From the NCBI RefSeq assembly GCF_964355755.1, contig NC_092672.1:33292501-33352500 (forward strand): a stretch of DNA of 60,000 bases, written 5' to 3'. The notes beneath the pieces were generated by a model. It was not told where the DNA came from. It ran no database searches and was given only the letters and a program-made list of their open reading frames with translations. Positions 25,701 to 37,700 of this stretch are shown here, one piece after another. Source of the stretch: Antedon mediterranea (lineage: Eukaryota; Echinodermata; Crinoidea; Comatulida; Antedonidae). A program made the position numbers and the translations under genes. The first letter of the stretch is position 1; each line of letters starts with the position of its first letter.

Positions 25701-28700
25701 TTTAAAAAATTACCATGAGTGCGCAGATTTTTGCACGCGCACTGCGCGTCAAACGTTAATACGCACTTTTTTTGTCCGATTACTGTTGTATAACCTTTTT
25801 TTAATAATATCATCATATTTTATTCACTTTTCAACGCGAAACAGCGTTATACGAGCACGTCAAAAGTGACAGGCTACGCACGTGTAAGTTAACAAAATGG
25901 TGAAAATATGCTAAATTTTAAAATTAATATATATCGTTAGAATGCTCGGGAACACCTATTTTTTATTTCATTTTCTTGAAGTGTATGTATAATATGTATG
26001 ATTTATTATAAAATTAGGAAAAAAAAAGTTGATTAAGTCATCATTAATCGCATATTAAATTTAAAAAAATTAATTTTGACAATCAAACAAATTATAACAG
26101 TTTCTTAAGCCGAAATAACAAACTTAACATTAACTTTCTTCTTTAAGAAGTTCATATATTAAAGTTAAAAGTATATAGTTTGACAGTGCATCATTTCTTT
26201 AAATTTTTAAAGATGTCATCATAGTAAAACATTATAATTCATTGCGGTATGTAATAATCTATCTGCACCAACGTGGTTACTGCATAGTAAATACACGGAG
26301 GAATCTTTCTATAACTTTAGTCAGTTGTGTATGTCTCGGTGGTCTTTGCTCGTGTCTATAGCATTCAAGGTACCGAGTTCGAGTCTCACCTTGGGAAACA
26401 AAACAAAATAAGATTTTTTTTTATTATCCGTATTGTTTGTTCAATTGTATTTCTTAGTGTATAGATTATACACATGATTTATAATGAAATCTAAATAAAA
26501 ACACAAATGTGGTTTATGACATTATATACGCAGAAGGATCTTTGATCGGATTATGATACCGGCTATTGTATTTGTGTTAGCAAGATCCTATAATATATTA
26601 TAAATAACTAACGATTCTGAGAAAATCAATCAATCAATCAATATATCTTAAATCAATCAATTATCTTTATTTAAATCAATGCATATAACCTATAATTCGT
26701 TATAGTGACGAATTAAATCTAGTTTTTTCTTTAGATGCATGTCCGGATAACTCTGGGCTCTACCATGACGAACATTGCTACCAGTCATTTCATACAACAG
26801 ATAGTTGGGACAACGCGTTGACGTCATGCAAATCAATGGGAGCAACTTTGCCAACAATAACTTCCGAAAGCGATAACGGATTTGTATGTAATCTATTTAG
26901 GCCTACCATCTATAAACCAATAATATGGATTGGGTATAATTTGAAAACCTCATCAAAATGGACATGGACCAGTAATAGTACATCAAACTACACCGGTACG
27001 TATGAACTCATGTTCACACACTAAATCTGTTATAATTTAGTTATATATAAATATTCATACTATACATTACTTTTCTATTTGTTTTTTCTCCATAAAAGGA
27101 GGGGCGGGTGTGGGGGTGGTGTTGTCCATGTCCCACCCCTGCATTGCACAGACTACACGGTGCAAATGTCGCAAATGTCGCAAATCACAATCAAAAGAGC
27201 ACCTTAAAAAAGAGGAGGGTGAAAGGAGGGGCGGGTGTGGGTGTGGTAATTTCAATGTCCCACCCCTACATTGCGCAGACTACACGGTGCAAATGTCAAA
27301 ATCAAATTTCTTCTTATTGTTTTTATCACATGCCTGAAATTCTTTTTCACAGCATGGGCGCCAAATGAACCGAGCAACCCCGGATATCAGTGTGCTGTGC
27401 TTGTTTGTGACATATATTATAATAATGGTGGCAATCCCATGAATGCGTGGACAAATTTAAATTGCCAGCTTGATGTGTTTTTTGTCTGCCAGAAAGGTAA
27501 AATTGAGTAATTAGGGCCTAAATTGAATTATGATACCTCTAATATTATTAGGGGTAAGTTTTATACTGATAGTAAATTAACTGATATAATCAAGCTAAAA
27601 CAAATATCAATAGAGTTTGACAGCGAAAGAGATGAGAAACCTTTCCCCGGCCCATTCCACCTATCCTTGTTAAACGGACAGAGAATAGAAGATTATACAA
27701 AAATATTAGGCCTACTTATTATATACAGTATATTCCAAATACAAGTAAGGGATCATGTCCAATAAATGTTTTATACCGCAGTTACTGCAGTAACTACATT
27801 TCGATTTCTCTTTAACCTGTTTATCACTATTTATTGCAGTGATAAACTTCTACCTTGAAACAAACTAAAGCTCTGTCCACACTATCAAACTTTATGTGAA
27901 AAAAATGTCACTTCACATCACACTTTTGTTGTCAAAATAGTTTGATAGTGTAATCATAATTATTGCAGTAAAAATGCTGTGACTGACCTGCAGTTAGAAT
28001 AATTTAGACATTTGGACATGATCTCTAATGCAATGTTTTCCCATTTAGCAATTCAACTTGATCCCGCTTCAACTGTGACGTCGGGCGAGCTGACAAACGC
28101 TTCACGTTCATTGTCTGTTACACACCAGAGTACAGGAGGTAAGTGTTTGTAGAATTGAAATCTTATCGTTCGTACCCCTCCCTGGTTCGTACCCCTCCCT
28201 GGTTCGTACTATTGTGATGCCCGCTATAGTTACACTCCGTTATGAATTATTGATTAATACAATAACGAAAAATTGCATAAATAACGAAGAAAGGTTTGTA
28301 CTCCGGGTGCCGGTATAGTTATGGTATTATAACAAGCCAGTACGAATGAATTAAGCGGAGTTTTTTGTCAGAAGAATATTGACCAATTATACTATATAAC
28401 TGATAACCACCAAACCCGATAACATCTGACAACAAAACTACCCGCTGACAACAATACATCTCATGTGACCGTTTAAACATACACATAGTTGTATAGACAT
28501 CTCAGCTACTAGGGTGTAGCTAAACATTAAGAACAACAACGTAAACAATATTTTGACGTGATATGCTATTTTTCAGATGTATCATCCACAATGGATTTAA
28601 TATCGACTTCTTCAAGCATACCATCTGATAGTACTATTGACCAAAAATCTCAAGGTAGATTTGCGTTTAGTATACTATACATGAGGTGTGGCATTACAGT

Positions 28701-31700
28701 TCTGAGAGAAATCAGTATTAAAACACTTCATAAAAAAAACTCAAAACAATGGCGGGATAGGAAAACCTATCTTTGAAACAGTAGCTAAGATGTGACTTGA
28801 TACTTATAAAGATTTACATAATAGGCCTGATATTGATTTTTCAAAAACCAGTTGAGTTAGGCAAAAACGAAACGGCCTCTTTGACGTTCTACAGTGCCAG
28901 AACTGCTGATTTTCAATGCTTTGCTGCTCGTGGAGATTTCTCATCTGAAAGCTTGGTTTACACTAGAACATACAGTTTGATTTCCATTTGTAACCATCAC
29001 CATCGTGACGTAGGCGCAACGAAGGTGAAATGATCAATATCACAAGCGACAATTCGTATGACCCATTACGTCGTGATTGACTCACTGCTTGTGCGGTGCG
29101 GCTCACTGCTTGTGCGGTGCGGCTACTTCCTTGCGGTGCGGCTATGTCCTTGCGGTGGGGCTACTTCCTTGCGGTGCGGCTATGTCCTTGCGGTGCGGCT
29201 ATGTCCTTGAGGTGCGGCTATGTCCTTGCGGTGCGGCTATGTCCTTGCGGTGCGGCTATGTCCTTGTTGTGCGGCTACGTTATGGCGGTGCGGCTACGTC
29301 GTTGCGGTGCGGCTACGTCATTGCGTTGCGTCCAAATGGAAACTTAATGAAAACGCAACTAACGCAATGGATCATCCAAAACTGTCACCTGTGATTGTTC
29401 AAATTTCTTTCGTCTGTTCTTACGTTCTGGGAATGAAGATTAATACACTTATGTTATTTTATCTCCTGTTATTTTTTGATAAGATGGATGTCAAGATATG
29501 TCTTGGGTTTTACATGAAGGGCATTGTTACCGGGCCTTCTACACGGAACATAGTTGGGACAATGCATTGTCACTTTGCGAACCAATGGGAGCAACTTTGA
29601 CGACAATAACGTCTAAAAGCGATAACTAATTTGTATGTAATCTATTTCTATCCATCTCAAAACCAATATGGATTGGGTATAATGCGAAAACATCATCAAA
29701 ATGGACATGGACCAGTAATAGCAAATCAAACTACACAGGTACCTAAATATTGTCACACATTAAAGCTTGGTTCCCACTAGAACGTACGCAAGGACGTAAA
29801 CGCAACGCAAGCGTTTTAACCAATGACAATCAAAGTTATAGACAGTTAGCAATCACAAGCGAGTAAGCCATTGCTTGTGATTGGTCAATTCACTTGCGTT
29901 GCGTTACGTCCTTGTGTTGCGTCGCTAGTGGGAACCACGCTTAAATACTTAACAATTTGTTTGTAATATAATATCAATCAATCAATCAAGTAAACATTTA
30001 TTTCTTTCAAAATCAGATTAGATAAGAAACATTTCTTTCATTTTACAAATAAATTATGAGATAAACATTTCATATTTGTTAAAAGGGCACTAGGCTAGGC
30101 CTAAATGTTGAAAGGGTATGGGTGAAAAACTTCGACGCTCCGATCCTGCAGTGTAACGGTATAGCAAATGTCACAACATTGCATCTTTTAACACTCACAA
30201 CCCTACGCTTATTTATTTCCACAGCCTGGTTCCCAAATGAACCCGGAGTAAATCAACAGCCGTGTGCTGCGCTTTTTTGTGATGCGCCTAGTGACAGTGC
30301 ATGGATGGATTTACAATGCAGTTTTCATTACCAATATGTCTGTCAGAAAGGTAACATTTTAATAATTAACTAAACTGAATCATATAAGCATATTCCTCTC
30401 CTTATTTGTAGACCTGTACTTATTTACTAATAGTAATACTAATAAGTACTGGTATAATGAAGCTAAAACGTTATGTCATTACACGCGTTGATGTAGGACA
30501 ATCGTACCCTTCCCATTGGTTAACCAGAAGCAAATCGGTTAATATGGGCAGTTCATTGCCCATGCGCAGTTGTTTTTACAGAATTACTAATTAACGAGTG
30601 CACCCGATGAACCGAATTGCTGAACTGTATACGAAAAATAATCTATCTAACCGGACTTTGGCAGATAATAATTATATAAAACGGAGAGAAGTACAACGCC
30701 GAAAGATCATTGTTTAACTATTATAGCTAGGCTTACATAGATCTCTATCCCTTTCCCCTATATTAGCTGAAATTGAGCCTACTTTAACTGTGACTAAAAG
30801 TAAACTCCTGACGAACACTTTGACTAAACCAACTGGTACACAACGCTTGTAACACATAAGAGTAAGTATTTTTAATAGAAGTAATACATGGATAGAAAGA
30901 GAGAATAATCTGTTACAATTATACGATACACTGTTATTACATTTATTTAATATTTGGGTCCTTCTTTCTTCTCTTTAAAAAAAAAAAATACATATTTTGC
31001 TTCAATTGTCAATATTTTATCCAGCTAATAATTTGTCGAATGCAATTAATTTTAGAATAGTAAAACTGTATTTAAAGAAAAAATAAAATAAATGTTTTGA
31101 TTTACTACATTTCAGAATTGTCCACAATGGATTTTATATCGACTCCTTCAAAATTGTCTACAACTGACCAATCATCGCAAGGTATTATATGTTTGGATTA
31201 TACATGCAACTTTATGGCATATATCAATGCTTCTAAAAATTGTGTAGTTAAAATTAAATAAATTATAAAAATGCTATTTATTTTTTTACGCGTATCGCTT
31301 TTATTTCAGATTTGTCAACAGTGGATTTTATTTCAACGTCATCAAGTAAACCATCCACCACTGACCAATCATCACCAGGTAGGCACGGCTTTGGATTACG
31401 CACGTGGTTTTATTGCACGTCATGTCAATGCTACTAAAAATTGCGTACAGTAAAAAATTAAGAAGAAAAACATTGTATTTTATTATTTTTGGCGCGTACG
31501 CATTTCAGATTTGTCAACAGTGGATTTGATATCGACGTCGTCAGGTAAACCATCTACTGCTGACCGATCATCACCAGGTAGGGATGTATTTAGATTATAC
31601 TGCGGTTGTATCGACATCATTATTTCAATGCTTCTAACATAAATGTGTTGTTAAACAATAAATATTAAGAAGAAAAACATTGTATTTTATTATTGTTTAC

Positions 31701-34700
31701 GCGTACGCTATTTCAGATTTTTCAACAACGAATTTTATATCGACGTCGTCAGGTAGACCATCCACCACTGACCAAACATCAACAGGTAGGCCTACATTTA
31801 GATTATATATGCGGTTGTATTGTCAATGCTTCTAAAAATGGTGCAGTTATAGAAATTAAGAAGAAAAACCACTATTATTTTTGGTACGCGTACGTTAAGC
31901 TACTCTTTCTACACTATCAAATTAGTTTGATAAAAAAAGTGTGATGTGCCCAAATATGTTGGTGATATGACATCGTCATGTCCATATATCGGCACATCAC
32001 ATTTTTTGTCACATAATGTTTTATAGTGTAGACAGAGCTTTAACAATGAATTTTATATCGATGTCATCATATAAACCACCTACTACTCTACTTAAGATTG
32101 GTTCTCACTAGCGACGCAACGTAACGCAATCTACGCGACGTAAGAAAATGCCCTTCCAATCATTGTGTTTGCACCCGCCTGCGTGAAATCAAACCTACGA
32201 TGTTTTCAGTACTATTGCATCATCGGTTCCCACTTTTGATTATGAAATACAGCACGTCAATACGTCGTTGCGTTGCGTTCCAGGGGAACCATGCTTTATA
32301 AAAATCATCGCAAGGCGGTGATTTATAATGTTAAGGCGGAAAGAAAACGTTTATTTTTACATATAAATTTCAGTGTTTGCCCCGTTGGATTTCACGCCGA
32401 CGACGCCCTGGCAATACACAACGTACCGCCGGTACAGAACTCAAACTGGTAAGTTATTATACCCATCATGTGATTTGTAAATGAAAATGGCAAAGTAAAG
32501 AAACGTATGCAGTTAAAATCAATAATATAGGCCTTAAGCTCTGTCTACACTATCAAACTAGTTGGTGTGATGTGCTCAAACATGGTAGGTAGTGATATGC
32601 TTAAATATGGTTGTGCTATGAAATCATCATGTCCATATATGGGCACATAAAGTTTGATAGTGTAGACAGAGTTTTGGTTATCTAACTAGGGGAAAGAGTG
32701 AAATAAATTAGAATTTCAGTCATGATTTTAAGTTTTTTACACGCTAAATTTCAGATCTGGACACAATACATTCTACATCGCCTGTCACGTCCAGTAGCTT
32801 GGCCACCACTACTTTCCGAACATTTACAGGTAAATAAAGAGGCTAGTCTGGCGATTTTAGTCTATTATAGTTGATGTTGAAGAGTGAATTAAGTAATTAA
32901 TACTAATATACCTATTTTAAAATTGAACAAATTTGTTTCTGCTATATATATTCAATTTCAATTTTAATTAAACTTTGCCTTCAGCAATTGAGAGAAAAAC
33001 ACATTAAAATAAAAGGAACAAGATACAAACAAGGCGGTAGAACAATCCTAGAACGTGATTATTTTACGATGCTATAGTTCTGCTGACGAAACATAGTAGA
33101 TTTATTTATTTTATTTATTTAACATCTTATACAGGCTTACACAATCAGGTAATAGAAAACCTGTTTTGCATTGTGATCCTATCTTGAATACAAAAAAAAT
33201 CAGGAAAAAAATGTTTAGTTTTGTGGGAAAAAATATTAGATCGATATCTAAATTTGAATAAAGCAATTGTTGGGGAATATTTAAGTTCAGTTTGTAGGTT
33301 ATTCCATAGCGCCTGCAACTTTGAACGACGAGTTCATATTACTAATGGTATAGTAGGGTATTGTTATTAATGCTGTTGCAAGGGTTTATGTTTTAAAAGT
33401 GCTATCTTTTAGGTTAAAGCACATTCGTTTGTTTAATATCTCAAAATGTATTAATTACTTTATCTTTTTAGGAACGGAAATACCTGGAATTGGAAACCTA
33501 AATGAACAGGTATTATTTAAAACTTATTGAAACTGTTGAAATAATCCATAACATGAATATCCATTGTTTTGTTGCTTGTCTTCTTTAACTTTCTTTTTTC
33601 TCTTGTTTAATTTAACCTGCCCTGAGAGAGTTTAATCATTATTCCCATTATTGATAGAATATCACTGAGGAGAATGTAGAAAATATTGCGTTGGAACTGG
33701 AGAAATACATCAACGAAAAATATTCAGAGTTGTCATCGGAAGAAATAGAGGATATTTCATATTTGCTACAGAGTATTGCAAACGTTCAGTCACCAAACAA
33801 AAATGTAAGTTCCATTAAAGAAGTTAGAGTGGTGTTCTGACAGTTCTGTACTAATACTAATACTGGTATTATTTTATTGTCCATAGTTATATAAAATGGA
33901 AATACATTTGAAACTGGCATGAAATATAAAAAAAAATTATACTATACAAATTCAGAAGATTACAACAAAATACACAAAGATACATTAAAAGCAAGGTTAT
34001 GTATAATACATACAGATTAAAAACTTTTATCATGAAATTATTAAACCGATTAAAAAAGTATCTGTATTGTATTTTATACATTTACTGTTAGGTTTCCGAT
34101 GCTGTTATTGGCACTGTTGACGCCATACTTGCTTCAGATTCTTCTTCTAATATGCCTGCAGAAACAACCGCTCGAGTTCTTGCGTCATGTGAGCAACAAA
34201 TCGAAACCACCGCCAAAGATGGTCAGAATTACACACAAAATAAAGAAACACTCTCCATCCAGACTTGTAGTATTGATCCAGACGTTCTACAGTCTGATGT
34301 TGTTTTCTACGTTGATGAAAACAAGGGAGAAGTGTCTTTCACCCGGATGTCTGATTTAAAATCGAACAATTTCATTCGCATACCAAACGGTCTTATAACA
34401 TCTACAACCGGTAACTATACTTTCAAACCAGCAGTATTGGAATCACATGCATGTGCCCTTACAATTACTCTCTATTGTAATATTATTAATATGATGTCAT
34501 AATCAGAGAACGAAATAATATTATATAACCTTTTGTTTTGAACTAGGTCGTTTTATTTTCTTTGCAGAGCAAATGGCAAATATTAGCTTTGTTTCATATT
34601 ATAACCTAAATCTGTTCCAGTCAGCCATGTCGTATTTGCGAAAATCAGACGTTGTTTTATCAGCTACTATATACGATGACAGACTTCCACTGGTTTTTGA

Positions 34701-37700
34701 CGAACCAATTACTATTACTTCTAAAATGAAAATGGTAATATAGTAGAACCAGTCCTTTAGGGTACCCCCCATTAAAGGGACACTTTCCCGTGAAACGAAT
34801 GTGGGGCATACTAATGCTAAGGGACACCTCTATTAAAGGGATACTCCGGTGGTCTAGAAGGTGTCCGTTTATAGAGGTTTCATACCTTGTCGTAATGCTT
34901 TTACGATTTTGCAAAAAGAAAAAGAAAGAATCTGCAAAAGGTTTTTTAATGATAATTCAGCTGATTCTTTTATCATATAGTTTTACCAATAACGGTATAT
35001 CTATACTCCTTTTAGAACACAAAAACAGAAGCCTCTGTTTGCGTATTTTGGGATGAATCTTTAAACGAGTTCGGTGATTGGTCCGATAGAGGTTGTGAGT
35101 TTACAGGGATGGACGATGAGGGCAATATACAATGCAGCTGTAATCATTTAACTAATTTTGCACTTTTATTTGTAAGTAAGGTTTCAGGCTTTTCAATAAA
35201 GAAAGAAAGAATTTGATATAATACAAGTGTCGGTTTTAAATAAAGTTGAATTTGAACTTGAAAAACATATTCTGAAGCGTGGTTCCCACTTGGACGCAAC
35301 GCAATGACGTCATCGCAGCTTGTTGATGATCCATCGCGTCATTATAAGGTTTATCGCAAATATAGTCCATGGGCCAGGTCCAGTTTTTTGCGAAAGCAGT
35401 ATCAAATTGGTAGCAAATGCTACCATACATTTTTGGAAAGCTTAATATGTCTACTTTTCAGAAATCCATGATAGCAATGCCAATTGTACAGCTTAATAGT
35501 AATTTTTTAGAATTATATAACACCGCCTACGGAAAATATGCACCACAAAATTTTGGGGTAGGGGGTAACACTTTTGCTAATAACTCGGGATTTAATGAAC
35601 AGATTTGCATTTTCTTGGTATCAATATGTAGTATATAGACTGCTTAAGTGTAGTATATTTTTCTAAGTAAATCCAACAATTATTGACGCCATTAGAGATC
35701 AGAAGGTCATTGAACTTTAGTAAAAAATGATTTTTTGTCTAATATTAACTTATAACTTTCAGTTTTTTACAAAAAAAAATACAATAGATGTTATGCAAAC
35801 TGATGTTTTCATGAACATATAGACCCAATAAACAAGAAAATTGAAGTTAAAGATTAACAAAATATGAATATGCTGTGTATTATGAAGAAATTTGTTGTTT
35901 TTAGTAATTTGTAATCGTTTACAATTATGGGGTAGGGGGTAACATTTTTGCGAATAACTTACAATTTAGTTAACAGATTTACATTTTCTTGTTATCAGTA
36001 TGTAGTGTATGGATTTCTTTATTGTAATATGCTTTTAAAAAATGAATCGAACATCTATTGATGTTTTTTAGAGGTCAAAGGTCAATAACCTTTAATCAAA
36101 AATGCAATTTCTTCTAAATTAGCTTATAAATTTCAATTTTAAACACAAAAAACAGGAAATCTTATGCAAACTAATGTTTTCTTAAACCTATAGACACAAT
36201 AAATAAGAAAATTGAATTTAACAAACAAATATTCTGTGAATTTATGAGGACATTCTGTCTGTTAATAGTATTATTATTAACAATTAACTTTGTATTTAGT
36301 GATCACATTTGCATATTTTTGGTATTAATATGTACTGCGTAGGTTGCCTAATTGTTATATTCATTGTAAAAAAATAAAACGTAACATATATTGACATCAT
36401 TGTAGGTCAAATGGTCATTGAACATTTAAAGAAATGCAATTTCGTCTAAATTTAACATTAATAAAGTTTCAATATTTGACGCAAAAATACACCAAATCTA
36501 AATTTTTTTTTAAACCTATAAAAACAATGGACAAGAAATTGAAGTTAAAGATTAAAAACAAATAAAAATGTGTAATAATATTAGGAATTTTGATCGTAAT
36601 AGTAATTTGTAATTATTAAAAATTATGGGGTAAGGGGTAACATTTTTGGTAATAACTTTGAATTTAGTCTACATATTTTGCATTTCTAGGAACCAATAAG
36701 TAGTATATAAACTGTTTAATTGCTATATATTAAAAAATTATCAAAATGTTATTACCAATAGATTTATGTGGTTTTTAACTTATTAAACCTATAGGAAAAA
36801 ATTCACCGTTTAGTATTGTTATGGGGTACGAAATAACAAAATGCATGACTTTTTGGAAGCTATACATTATTTTATTTATTATTAATTAAAATAAATGAAA
36901 TTTGAATATGAGGATATTAAATAAACATATCCAGCTTCTGTGTTGTAAATTGTTTTTTATAATTTACATTCTAAACATTCAATTGTCTATAGTAATCATA
37001 GAAATTGTTTAGATTACCAATTATATCTTTTATTTGTAACTGATAAGATATTCTAAGGTTATAATTGTTCATCTGGTTTGCAAATGCAAATGAGATAGTT
37101 TTTTCTAAACAAAACTGTTATGGTATTGTAATATTACAGGACAATTACATTTTACTTCATCTTGATTTAAAGAAAACAGTTAGTTTATTCAAACTCATTA
37201 ATATGTCAATTTTTTAGATTTTCATATTAGCTGCAGTTCCACATCTTCCACATACGTTTGAAAGAACTGAGTATCTTTATGTTTTCATATCGCAGTTTAA
37301 AGTATGTTCCATGTATCTTGGCATGGTCGAAGGTGGTTGTAAGTTTTCCCCATTTTGATCAAGGTTACCATTAATATCTATTAACCAATGTTTTAACCAA
37401 GAACACTGGTGCAGCATGTTACGGTCTTCAGTCTCTTTGTATTTTCTGGACTCCTGGAAAGGACCCAAAATATTGCGTCGAGAGAGACATTGACATGGAA
37501 ATTAACAATTATATTGGAGGATAACTCTGACACAACCACCTAAAGTTAGGTGAGAAGGTCCAGTCAATACAATTTAGACAGGAAGGAAAAATCTTATCTG
37601 GTACATCTTCAGAAGAGACTGTCATGCATACTTTACATTTTCCTCATTGCTCACAGACGCCACTGAGCCAAATAGTGTTTCTATCCATTGTTGGATGCCC

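Noticed and set aside
29077-29600. Cys/Gly-rich ORFs in several frames
   Set aside because: They follow the 18-bp minisatellite and are open in multiple frames only because of the repeat; they also cover the dead CTLD exon.
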